From positions 1,674,001 to 1,738,000 of the forward strand of contig JAJHTX010000001.1 in the NCBI GenBank assembly GCA_032164295.1: a stretch of DNA of 64,000 bases, read 5' to 3'. Under the pieces are notes generated by a model. It saw only the letters and a list, made by a program, of their open reading frames with translations. It did no database searches and was not told where the DNA came from. Origin of the DNA: Inonotus obliquus (Eukaryota; Basidiomycota; Agaricomycetes; Hymenochaetales; Hymenochaetaceae). The number at the start of each line of letters is the position of its first letter. Within the stretch, counting starts at the first letter, position 1. Position numbers and translations under genes: made by a program. Shown one piece after another: positions 22,701-36,600 of this stretch.

Positions 22701-25645
22701 CAGATAAAGTGACGCCCTTTTCGCCTATTTCGGTGAGGTCTCCGGCGTCAAACGTATTGAGATCGCGGGGTAAAGCACAAGCTTCTACGACATCTAGATA
22801 TCTTTGTTCGTCAAAGCCTCTCTCGGACCCGAAGATGACATTGTCTCGAATAGTAGCATGCTCTAGCCCTTTAGCAAATCAACAAGTCAGATGGCTCAAC
22901 ATGAAAGAAAGAGAGCAAGACACACATGGATTCTGTGCACAATAAGCAACAAGGTGATGGTTCTTTCTAATGAAGACCTCTCCCCGTATATGATGAAGTT
23001 CTATACGAAAGAAACTGTTGGCGAGCAATATCGGATACTGACGCGGGCGTACCTCCTAGAAGTGCTTTCAGAAGCGCTGTTTTTCCAGAACCCGTGCACC
23101 CAGTCACCAAGGAAAGTTTTCCTAAAGGGAATTCGATATCTACAGGTCCAAGCTGAAACGACGAATGCAGGTCTGGGTCTTCGCGAGGTCTGCTCCACTC
23201 AAATACTGCCTCTTTGAATCCGATCCTATCCAAAATCAAGTCTCCAGTGTCAGGTGTACCCAGAAGCGTCGTGGCCCACTCAGGTACCTCTTCTTCGCGG
23301 AGAAATGCATTGATACGCTGCAACGATACATAGGCTACACAAACAGCTTATTTCAGAGACGGAGAATTAGAAGGATTGAATCGCCCTACCGTGAAGAAAC
23401 GACATTAGCTCATCCGGAAGTTCAAGCATCGGCCCGCGAAGGAATGAAAACAGAGCCAAAGCCGTGAATGTCTTCGATACTGTCAAGCGACCACCAACTA
23501 TAACCGTATAACAAAGGAAAGATGAAAGGGCCATCGCCGACGGTACCCATATCCTGGAAGGCAGCTTCAATATCTCTTGACTGCATGGGATATTCAAGAC
23601 CTACCAGATGAAGGATATTATGATCGCACAGATATTCTCCTTCACACGCCACCGCAGCTCCCTTTCTCGACGCCCCAGAACGCGACGGGTCCAGAGGGTT
23701 ATCCAACCATAAAGCTTGAGGAACCGGATCTATAGAAAGAAGCGTCAATGTAGCTCAGACCACGAAAGATTCGTTCTAACGTTTTGAAAGACTTCATTGA
23801 CACCAGTCATGCGCACATCTTTCGCTTTCCAGCTTTCTCTAGTTATCTGCGACACGATTGTGAGAGGAGTTAACTTGGTGGCACGAAAAATGCATCACAC
23901 ACATGAACACTAAGTTTTGCCAGGGGCCAGTTTAGAGCATACGCAACGAGCACAACGGCAACACCAGCCAGAGCACTATACCCTATGACGCTTGGGAAAG
24001 TATCAGTATTTTGCCGTCACGTCCCGGTTGGATATGCTTTACCGATGGAGAAATACTAGGGACAGGATCAAACGAACGGTTGCCGCGAAGACTGCTGACG
24101 CTCTCCAGAACCGGTAGGAGACAGTATAGGCGTCACCCCTAAACATAAAGAATTGAAATGCCAGTCAATCTGATAATCTAGAAAGAAGGCTACTGAAGCT
24201 GCTCACTGCATGAGGTTGACAATTTTTCCAAGGTCCGCCCCAGCCTCGGACGATTTGTTTTCTTTCGTAGACAAACCAACTGCATCACTAATATCACGCC
24301 TACTCAAAGCCTTATAGTGTATTGCACAGAAAAGCTAACAGACGAAAACATGCCGCTGTTCCAGCCTGCGATGACTTAGACGAAGTCTGACTCACCTGAC
24401 CACGGGCTCGTTCATACGACCTCCTGGCGTGCCATGCCTGGAAGAGATCTACCTGAGCGAAGGAGAGATGCAGGACAAACGTGACGAATGCGAAGAAGTA
24501 CGCCCTTGTCATCTCTTTAGGAGCCTTCTCAAGGGCAGCCAGTATTTCTTGCAAGGAGTAGACACAACCGAAAACTGCGAAGTCAAAGGCAAATGAACGT
24601 GCTGTCGGCCTATTCCAATTATCTAATGCAATTACCTGCGATAGCGCTCCATAATTCAAGAACAATATCAAGGATAAGATCCAGAGAATTGGAAACAATC
24701 AAGAATCGAATAAGGGAGTGCCTCGGATGCCTAATAGTATCTGTCAGTAGGCGTTAATGAGAAGGGAGATGAGACTCGCCTGCTTCGGTACTCCAGGTAT
24801 TTCAAGAAGAGATTCTTATGCTTAAAGAAAGGAGAAAGGGACCACACGTCCGTTTCCTCTAATCTTCGCATACTAGCAATGCGAAATATAGGCTCCACGA
24901 AAGAGAAGTTAAACCATTGCCACAAGGTTACCGAGTCTTCTGGCATAGTTTCTGAACTAGTCGGAGTCTACGTGTTATCACTTGTATTAACATGAGGTAA
25001 ATATTGAAAAATAAAACGAGAACAGACCTCTTTTGTGTTCCCGGATGCTACGCATGGACCAGGTAGATAGTTCTTGACAGGTAGCGTCCCAAGTATGCAT
25101 ATAAGGAAAAGTGAGGCCGTGATATCCACCACGCTGGACACGAAGTGAACGGAATGAAATGTTTTACTTGACGTCGCAAAAAGAGCATTGACAACCGCTG
25201 AAACTAGACTCAGTGTATAAAATAACAGTAGCAGGTAAGGCGGCGTTAAGGGAGATCGTCGACACAGTCTGAAAGTCGCATAAGCCCATGCGATACATGT
25301 GACGAGGTCGTTGAGATAGGCATCTTCCTGATAGACATCAGTGGCGACGCAAACGAGGCGCACGAATGTCTGAAAGAAGGCCAGTGAGGCCATAGCTCCG
25401 CCTTTCCAACGAGGCTGCTTCAGTGTCGGTGGCGCGAGAATAGGCGTCTCCTCTAGGTCTTCCAGGTGAAGGAAATTGCGGAATGGCAAAGCGAGCCGCC
25501 GGTATAGTCTCTGAACACAAGAAGGAAAGCGGACTGAGCATATAATGTCATAACAGATAGTCCAAGCTATGACCGACGCCGGTAAGAAGGTTGTGAGAGC
25601 ATCGTGGGGAGACCACAAATCTTGTATCGGGTCATTGCGCACCAT
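19701..25645 (-). CDS. ABCC-family (MRP-type) full ABC transporter
   Basis: It is an ATP-driven exporter of organic anions or conjugates in the plasma or vacuolar membrane. An N-terminal set of hydrophobic spans (25645-24970) is the TMD0/L0 region. TMD1 includes [22 protein letters not shown]1 has Walker [18 protein letters not shown], signature [19 protein letters not shown] and Walker B/D-loop ILLDDPLAAVD, with Asp where the catalytic Glu would be, as usual in this subfamily. TMD2 includes [23 protein letters not shown]2 starts [20 protein letters not shown] and has Walker A, signature [15 protein letters not shown], Walker [10 protein letters not shown] and H-loop LTIAHRLK. The stop is at 19701. 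More than 15 introns. I chose the ATG at 25645 (context GCCATGG) because no upstream exon joins in phase; the start is the weakest point. Yor1- or Ybt1-type substrates cannot be told apart by sequence. Confidence 0.9.
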
Positions 25646-25962
25646 GGCATGGCCTGAAAGGCGGATCAAGGTTATTTCACCAATCTGCAGCCAAAGCAAC
25701 TAAAGACGTACCCAATGAGTTGCTGAGGAAGGTGGCGGTCGGAAAGAAAGTAGCAAAAAGCATAATTAATATTCCAAGATATTTTGGTTCCCCCGGCAGT
25801 AAACAGTCCGCATGGCAGTAGCATGTTTGGTTCGGCGCGTCCACGTTTTGAAAAAAAATCGGACGATACAGACGCGTCTCGTGCTTGCACTCAAACAGTC
25901 ATCGTCCACTCCAAAGCTCGCCTTGTGCGGCTGGACGCGTTTCGGACGTGCAGCTTATAGTC
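25646..25962. promoter_or_regulatory. Shared divergent promoter, ABC transporter/ALDH
   Basis: The start codons of the ABCC transporter (-) and the aldehyde dehydrogenase (+) are 317 bp apart. Both promoters must share this interval. Open frames here (for example minus 25672-25890) do not splice in phase to the transporter. Confidence 0.5.
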
Positions 25963-28480
<2,518 letters not shown>

Positions 28481-29113
28481 TGCATGCCCATTAATAGGTA
28501 CTCAAAGGGCTGATATACCTGCTAATCAGTAGTTGTTTGGATATCCAATCAGCATTCCACGAAGCGCTTCTCAAAGCGGAACTATTAATGTTGCGACAAA
28601 TAAAACGAGCTACTTCTCATGCGACATTTGATTTCGAAGGAGTGGATTTATGTGAGTCGTCCGCATGCTATTTGGGAAAGACGCACTGTGCGTAGTTTAG
28701 GCCTCGTGCAGGATAATTCTCATGAACGATGCTTCCTCTGCCCATCTGTCGGTTATTGCGGGGGAAACTTGACCAGAGCGTTATGTAACATGCATACTTG
28801 GATGTCGACACAAGAATTCTGGGAAGACAGGCCTCTGAGACTAGAATTGACGGAACTTGGAAATTTCCTGTGACGCACGTTTTCAAGACCGCGTCGCAAG
28901 TGAGATAAGAATAACATAGCCCGATAAGGAAGTTTCGAAATTGTTGAGACCTCGACTCCATGTGCACCTCCGCAATTGGCGATCCATGTTCATGTGCTGT
29001 CCTAGATATATTTCCTTCGGTTTCGGTCACGGTCCCACCTGCACTCCGGCACTATATAAACTTGAGCGCAGAGCTCCAACTGTCCCTCGCAGCTCCTGCT
29101 CCTCAACAACGCC
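28481..29113 (+). promoter_or_regulatory. Intergenic; TATA box before the RNase T2 gene
   Basis: About 630 bp between the ALDH stop and the RNase start. TATATAA at 29053-29059 stands about 60 bp before the RNase T2 ATG and is a good core promoter candidate. The 84-codon ORF at 28619-28873 has no support. Confidence 0.55.
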
Positions 29114-31227
29114 ATGGCCTGGGTCTCTGTCATACCACTCATTCTGTCTGCACTAGTTACGGTAGCTTCGTCTAGGTCGCCTGGATATGTGGATCTCTTC
29201 TCGCGTGCTACTGGTTGTTCAATTTCAGGTCAGGCCTCTTGTCACAATACTACGGCTCAGAACACATGTTGCTTTGAAACGCCTGGCGTGAGTTAATACA
29301 AGATTTCTCCCATTCGTAACGATCTCTAACGATCAATTTTCGTGCATTAGGGTCTCCTACTACAGACTCAGGTGATGTCTCCTTACCGAAGTGTCAGGCT
29401 GCGCGTGTCTTCTAAATCCGTTACTAGTTCTGGGACACGAATCCCTCTACAGGCCCTGTTGATTCTTGGACGATACACGGTACGTTCGGGCCACTGATTC
29501 GTCGTTATGATATCCAACGTCCTGTTTCTCCCTTCCAGGTCTATGGCCGGACAAGTCAGTTCTAAAAATAGTTCATCGCGCAATGATTCTAAGGCCGCTT
29601 GAAGCTGTGATCAAACTTTTGAACAGAACTGTGACACATCTCGAGCTTACACCAACATTGCTGGGGTGAGGTTCTTCGATTTTCCGAATGATGATTATAC
29701 TGATCCCATCTACAGTTACTCTCCACTGCTGGGGCTTCGGATACCCTCTCATTCATGCAGACAGTAAGAAATTACAAACTGTGATGGGAAGTGAAAATGT
29801 TTATTGATGCTGGTCTCGACGATGATAGAATTGGGTTGATATCAATGGCAATGATGAAAGCTTTTGGGAGGTACGTCACACTTCAGCCGCATTATTTCTA
29901 TTATCTTACGTAGACCAGCACGAATGGAGCAAACATGGCACGTGCATGAGGTATGGATTTTCCGCAGTCGACCGCTTTCCTTAGTTAGTTTCCTGACTTG
30001 GATTCATTAGCACGCTAGAGCCGAGTTGCATAGACAATTACTCTAGAGGAGATGAGGTATACCTTTGAATTGCGATGCAACAATCATCACTCCTGACGTC
30101 ATGGTCCTTATTCAGGCTATTGCTTTCTTCAATACAGTCGTTAGACTCTTCAAGGTGAACATTTTCATAAGTCTTCTGGTTCTGGTAAATGTACTTGTAT
30201 TCACAAATTCCGTATAGACGCTCCCTACATTTACGTGGCTTGCGAACCAAGGAATAACTCCCACAACAAGTCGAACCTTCACTTATTCAGAGCTTACTAA
30301 TGCTCTGCAGAAAGAATCGGTTGGTACTCATTAATATTACTACAATCTAACTCCTTCTGATGAAGGTTGACAGGGAGTGATTCCGGCTTTGAACTGCGCC
30401 GGTAGCACGCTCAACGAAGCTTGGTGGTTCTTCAATCTCAAGTGAGGTAATTTGCATTTCGTCGAGGGGTACCATCATTAACCCAGTTTCCAAAGGGGTT
30501 CTATCATTGATGGGACGTTCATTCCCATCGGTGGGTTTATCATGGTTACTGTTATGATTAATGTACTGAACCAGTCTCCAGATGCACCTTCGAAAGGTAG
30601 TTGTCCGACCAGTGGCATCTCGTACCGTCCAAAGTCCGGATCCGGAACTTCTCCTACGACAGTAAGTTCAATATAACTACCTCTAAGATTATACTGAGAC
30701 GTATATGCAGACTGCACCAACATCGACTCCCACTGTGAGTAACATGGCCTGTAATCCATCATCCTTGCTGAATCAGGCAACTCCTTCAGAACTCTGGTGG
30801 ACTTCCAGCTCGAGCGACAATCACCGCACAGAGAAGCTCTGGTGGCTCGACTGGTGGATTATTGTCCGGAGGAACATGGTCAACGCAAACTCTTGCAACG
30901 TACACTCTTTCTGGTAGTACCAGCGGTTTCACCCTGAAATCCTCTAAAGGAAACTGTGGCGTATCAGGCGGACAGCTGAGTTGTGGTAGTGACGTTACCT
31001 CTTCGTCTTTCTCCTCGGTAAGTTTCTGCACCTTTAACAGAGGTGTAAAATCAATTGAGTTATGAGCGTATCGTTTTTAGGTCAACTCCGGTGGTAATCT
31101 GTTACTCGCCTTCCAAGGGTCAACTGCTTTTTCAAGCGACGCAGTCCCGAGTGGTACAGTGCAGGAAACAGTTTTTACTGGGAACAGTCACTCTCAACAG
31201 TTCACACTGGTAATTAATGCATCGTAG
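29114..31227 (+). CDS. Secreted ribonuclease T2 with C-terminal domain
   Basis: It cleaves single-stranded RNA through 2',3'-cyclic phosphates. The signal peptide is MAWVSVIPLILSALVTVASS. Catalytic segment I is SWTIHGLWPD and segment II is [20 protein letters not shown], each with its histidine. Cysteine-rich N-terminal spacing (CSISGQASCHNTTAQNTCCFETPG) fits fungal T2 enzymes. After the fold (…YRPKSGSG) comes a Thr/Ser/Pro then Ser/Gly linker around 30660-30850 and a C-terminal domain of about 110 residues (SGGTWSTQTLATYTLSG … GNCGVSGGQLSCGSDV … GGNLLLAFQGSTAFSSDAV) ending at 31227. Such tails occur in Rny1-type and some mushroom RNases. Many short introns make the exon map in the middle tentative. 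Confidence 0.88.
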
Positions 31228-31386
31228 TTCTGTTTTCTTGTACTTGCCCAGCTTTGAGAGTGTCCCTTGCATTGTTATCCACTCATCCGCTCATCTGAAG
31301 CAGAGGACTGATTAGATTATTTGTACCGTTATCGTCGATCGGCATTTGTTGTTTATCGAGAGGAATGATAATAATAGTCTTGTTAC

Positions 31387-31977
31387 ATGTACACAAACGC
31401 TATCACAGCCTTCTTATTGATTGCATCCATGCCACCGAGTCTCGATCATCCCGCCTTGGATTTGATACTCTTCGATGACCCATTTGTCGTCTATAAAATA
31501 GCGGCTCAAGAGGATATGCCTGCCGAGATCCTAAACATACTGACTCAGAGTTTCGAGGTCGAGAAGGATCTAGTCTCGATCACACGCACATTAGACGAAA
31601 TTTCCGTTGTCTGTCGAGTTTATGAGACTCCCAAGACCGTTGATGATGTTCCGAGATGGAGATGTATCAAGTTTACTGGTCCTTTGGACTTCGGTATATG
31701 ACATGTGTTGATATTCATCACTCTGAATTGAGCATTACTTTGATATTTAGGGCTGACTGGCATTTTGTGCGATCTAACCACACCACTAAAGGAAGCCGGT
31801 ATCTCAATCTTTGCCATCAGTACATGGTACGTGTCTATGCAGATTCACATCTTCAACACAGACAGACTGGATGATTTCGAAAGGGATACGGATTACGTCT
31901 TGGTGCCCGAAGTCAAAGTAGAAGATGCAGTAAAGGCACTGAAAAGTGACGGTTGGACGTTCAACGATAATTTTTAA
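31387..31977 (+). CDS. ACT-domain protein, CASTOR-like
   Basis: It is a small protein of about 150-165 aa with an ACT_7-type ligand-binding domain. Motifs are SITRTLDEISVVCR in the middle and, after the first intron, GLTGILCDLTTPLKEAGISIFAISTW. The second intron joins to DTDYVLVPEVKVEDAVKALKSDGW. The pattern …AGI-x-IFAIST-x-x-TDYVLVP is the family hallmark; related proteins bind amino acids (CASTOR proteins sense arginine) or regulate aspartate-family enzymes. Introns lie at about 31693-31749 and 31827-31890. The ATG at 31387 gives a hydrophobic 14-residue lead; the second ATG (31429, MPPSLDHPALDL) is an equally good start. The ligand is unknown. Confidence 0.8.
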
Positions 31978-32014
31978 TCCGTATAATATGATCCGCAAAA
32001 CTACCAATAAAGAA

Positions 32015-33518
32015 TTACGTCCTGTCTCTAAATCGTTTGTATAGTCTGATGATGACATCATTGGCTGTTAGTGTGATAATGCTGCGGCCATCTATTAGAA
32101 CCGTACGAGTATACTGTGCAGCGGAAAGAAACTCACGTATGTGGTGCAATCCGTAGAAAATGGGCCGTGGAACCCTTGTAAAGTCCCAATGGACCTTCGA
32201 TTTTCAACGTTTTCCAAAGACAATCAAAAGGGTTCTTGTACAACGTTCCAACCATTCGTCCGTTCGGCAAACGATGGGTGGGTTGGTTATACATTCTAGT
32301 TAGAGCCTTAGAATGTCGACAATATCGTCAAGACTATGAGTGAAAGTAATAGGTTATCGGATTTCGTACCGTATCGGCAGGTTGCATGGCCAAGCACTGG
32401 GCCAGAGAAGTTCAAACGCAAAGCGTTGGTAGAGACAGTGTAGACTTACAACGCAAGCTCCGGAAACGGAACTACTAGCAAGGAATGTCCAGACGCTTTC
32501 AGAGTTGCTTATGCCTGCATCCGCTAGTTGCTTCTTGGTCCAGTTGTAGGTCGGCAATTGTACCTACACAACACAGTATCAATGAGATACTCCAATAAAT
32601 TAAATTCATCCTTACAGCAGATCCACAAGCGGTCCGAAGCATAGCTGCATCGATTCCTCGTATTAAACCTCGGAATCCCTCGGCTCGGAAGATGGTAAGC
32701 ACCGCGTCGGGAGAATTCTTGTAGTAGTGCTGAGTTCCAACAGGAAGCGCCGGAGAGTATGCCTGAGAGATAGTGAGAAAACACTATAGAAACTGTGTGA
32801 AAGAAACCTGCCTGCATTCGGGCCTTGATGAGGAATAAAGGGTTACCAAGGCAAGCTAAATATTCGTAAGATTAGTGCATGGGTCTGGAGAGGACTAAAG
32901 CATATCCACCTCCGACAACACCACTTGCAGCACCAGCAGCAACAGAGGTAGCTGCTATTTGCTCCGTAGAGGACCGCCCTATTATTCGATTAAACCCTCG
33001 GCGAAATGGGTCATAAAATCCTATTGATTAAGTATCAATATAAGTACTCGACGTCCGTTTTGACAATCCCACCAAGCCTTGATCCATTAAGAAGAATCTA
33101 TAGGGGGTAAAAAAGGCTTGCCCAGGGTGCAATAAGGTTTCTGAAATACCTGATAAACATACTGCGGGTCGTCACTACGTATGCAACTGCCACAGATTAC
33201 TCTGAACACTCACGGCAGGAGCTAATCCTCTTTGTAATCCGCGAATGCCTTCATTTCTCCAAGTTTTAACGAGCACATCAAGTGCACTTTTGTAGACTCT
33301 TTCTCCTCCGCCCTTTACGAGTTCTCCTTGTAGCTGTAGACGGGTCTTAGCTACCTCGGCAGGGTTTGACACAGTAACCTTTCCATTACACGTGCTTCAA
33401 GTTAGTGGCACGTGCGAATTCCTCAGATGAGTTCTGAGCAACGAACCGCAGTACAAGCTGCGAGCCCACCGCAAATGAATCCTTCTGCTGTGGACAACGG
33501 CCGGGAGGAGGTAGCCAT
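32015..33518 (-). CDS. Mitochondrial carrier, Oac1/SLC25A35-like
   Basis: It is an inner-membrane solute carrier with three repeated two-span modules. Visible carrier signatures: GLAACTAVTVSNPAEVAKTRLQLQGE in module 1; GAASGVVGACLGNPLFLIKARMQA in module 2; a module 3 signature near CLAMQPADTALTRMYNQ, followed by LYKGSTAHFLRIAPHT. The last intron must use the acceptor GGCCGCAG near 32080 so the tail reads IITLTANDVIIRLYKRFRDRT with the stop at 32015; another acceptor would truncate it. The family moves oxaloacetate, sulfate, malonate or isopropylmalate in yeast. The ATG at 33518 matches the family; an in-frame upstream ATG at 33677 would add a non-family extension. About 9 exons. Confidence 0.88.
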
Positions 33519-33689
33519 CCGTGGCTGAAGAGGGTAAAGAATGAGCGCTGCGTCGCCAGATTTTGGTGACAGTTTCATCACTCCACGTGACCGTAATGCG
33601 ACGTTTGGTTCCTTCAGCGGATCTATGCTATGTGACAGTGCACTATACCCATCGTCCTCCTGCAAGTCGTACGACATGTTCAGCGAACT
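33519..33689. promoter_or_regulatory. Compact divergent promoter
   Basis: Only 171 bp separate the start codons of the mitochondrial carrier (-) and the PXA-RGS-PX protein (+). It must serve both genes. No TATA box is evident. Confidence 0.5.
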
Positions 33690-36600
33690 ATGGTGAGCGA
33701 CTACGTCAAGGCGGCTGTGGGCGCTGCTGTACTGTCCATCGTCCTGCCATTCTTCTTGCGTGTTCTCGTATCACCTTGGACTTTCATACCAATATTTCCT
33801 TTCCTCCTTTGTACCGCGCTGCTGGCAGGATTCTCGACACATTTCTACTTGGGTTATTTGGTTGACAAAAGGAAACGACATACACATCGAAGACCATTGC
33901 GTACGTCCCGGCCTCTCGCGTTTTCAACCCCCGCGGCATGGCAAGCCGTCCTTACTCGTTCCAAATGGTCATACAAATCGCCACAGAACCTACCGCATTT
34001 GCATCGCGATTACCCGTCGGTCTCGGCATCAGTGAATGAGATCTTGATTCTAATAGTAAGGGATTTTGTCTTGACGTGGTATACGGAACTATCTTCTTCG
34101 CCGACCTTCCCGGCTGCGGTCTCCGAATGCATTCATGGCTCCCTGCAAGCATTTTTGTCACGATTGGAAGACGTCGACCTAGCAACTCTCATCGTGAAGC
34201 GCATACTGCCCAAGTTGACAAACCATGTAGACCTGTTCAGGTACTCCGAGACGGCGTTGCGAGGAGCTAAGCTTGAGAGGCATCTCACGCAATCAGAGGA
34301 GCTCGATTTACTACTGGCAAGTCGGTATGCTACGAAAGGGGGTAGCTTGCACCGGGCCGTCGAAAATCTTTCCACCACTTTCACAAGACAGACCGAAGAA
34401 ACGCATCTCAAAGCTCTTGTGGACGCCGCATTACCACTAGTTCTTCCCAGGAAGGATGCTAACAGCAAGGCCGTCCATATTTTGGCCCGCGAAATAGTCG
34501 CTTGCACTATTCTGTCTCCTATTACGGATCTTCTCTCTGATCCGGACTTTTGGAATCGTACAATTGACCAACTAGTGCGTGCTTATGCATATTCATTCGT
34601 GTCTGCGAAACTGACCCTCGGGTAAGGCAGGAGCGGCTATCCGACAACAGTAAGGATATGCCCTCACTGCAACTGTCTAGTGATAACATTGGTTTATACC
34701 GATAGGAAGCTCATTTCGAAAGTCCGCAACATCTTGGAGTCACAATCTGTCTCGCCTACGTCTACCCGGCATGACAGACCGAAGCGTCCTCATCCGGAAA
34801 CAATCACCTTTCAGACAAATGCCCGACATTTCGAGGCGTTCCTGCGGAGTATTGATAAATGCGATTCTCTTTTGGATGCCCGGAGACTGAAGAGTGATAT
34901 CGTGGGCGAAATTCGAAGGACGAGGACCTTATTAGGTATGAACTGAGTAATCCTTGGAGAGTTTTGGCTGACAGCTATTGCCAGCAAAACACGACAATGA
35001 AGATTGGATCGACGGAAAGAAAACGGAAGACGTGGTCGCCTTTCTTGACAGATTGTACACAGCGAAACGAAAAATTGAGAAGAGAATCATTGTTCTCGGT
35101 GGACAGGATGACTCAGTGAGTCGCATGTCTCCAATTGCCAGATACTTCCACTTAGCAAACATAAACTAGCAATCTCCTGCCTGTCAAGATAGCGATGAAA
35201 TCTCCTCCCTTAGTCTCCGCGACGTTCTTACGAATCCAAGCTCCCTATCCTATCTCATGGAATTCATGGATAGACGCGGACGTTCTCTGCTTGTCCAGTT
35301 CTGGCTCACTGTGGAAAGTTTCAAGAATCCGCTTGAATCTGTTGACTCTGACTCCTCCGGGGAGGATTATGAGCCGCTGGCAGATCCTACATTAGCGGCT
35401 ACCTTGAAGGAAGATCTGAACATGATAAACGACCTTTACTTCGCAAACCCGGTCACTCTCGCGGCTTTGTCATCCATCTCCCAGAAGTATGTGTTAGCAA
35501 TTCAATCTTATGCCGCAGAGGAGTCAGCTTCGGCGCTACAGGAAAGAAAAGCTCGTCGAAGTGTTATGTTGGCTCAGAAGCAAGTGGAACGCGACATGGA
35601 CCAAGACTTTGAAGACTTCAAGAGGAGTGATCTGTGGTTCCGTGCGGTCGGTGATTTGGTTCCAAAGGACACGCCCAGCCAGATCGTACCGCCTACAACT
35701 CCAGCATTACAAGGGGACAATTCGCCTGCGTCCACCGGCCTTTTCGCCTCGTTGGTTCAAGGACTGACTCCGGACTTGACACGAAGCCAAACGACAAGGC
35801 CACCATTCTTCCGACGACCGGAATCAGCACGATCTGTCGATGCGCTTATTAGTAGTGCTCCTTCAATAGTACGACCACGGAGCTCAATGGATTCCTCCAG
35901 GTCTTCAGCGATCACCTCCCAACCTCCTGGGAAATCTTCACTGGGACAAGTACCTCCTAATAGCTTGGAAATTCTCATGTCGTCGTCGCCGGATCTAAGT
36001 TCGGCATCTCCGACTCGAGCACCTTTATTTAGCGAGTCCGAAGATGGTCGTCTGTTGTCTGCTGATGCCAGTGAAGCGCAACGCATGGAGGCAATTCAAG
36101 CGGCAGTCACCGATATAATCGCTTCAGAGAGCAGTCCAGACGTCATACTGGCGACACGAGAGCATTCGCTCGGCGAATCTTTGGACCACAGCGCAGAGGA
36201 ACTGGACTCGCGAAGCGCAAGATCGTATCCCAGACCTATATTTCCTGAGTCGCAAGATGACGCGGAAATCATCCGCGAGCACGCGCCAGAAGATGACGAC
36301 CTTCAAGAGGGATCCTTGGAACTTGCAACTCCAGGAGAGCTCCAGCTTCCCAATGAGATATCTCGATTGGGCGACAAGATCGGTCATTTACAGTCACAGG
36401 ATGTCATGTTAAATAATCTTATTAGAAAGGCTGAGCTGACTGGAGATGCTCAGGAGCTACGACTCCTAAAAGGGTCGAAGGCTGCTCTGGAAAGGGAGGT
36501 CCGGCAGCTCTCTTTCCAGAAGACCCAATACGAACAGCAGGACTCGGCTAGCAAGCTTATTCCTGGTCGGACGAAGGCAGCAATTGTCAATTCGACCACC

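Noticed and set aside
25672..25890. Extra first exon of the ABC transporter (start near 25824)
   Set aside because: The only good donor (GG|GTACGT) joins out of phase with the next exon and gives an early stop.
33519..33677. 53-codon N-terminal extension of the mitochondrial carrier
   Set aside because: It fills the divergent promoter and has no similarity to carrier N-termini; the ATG at 33518 places the first transmembrane helix normally.
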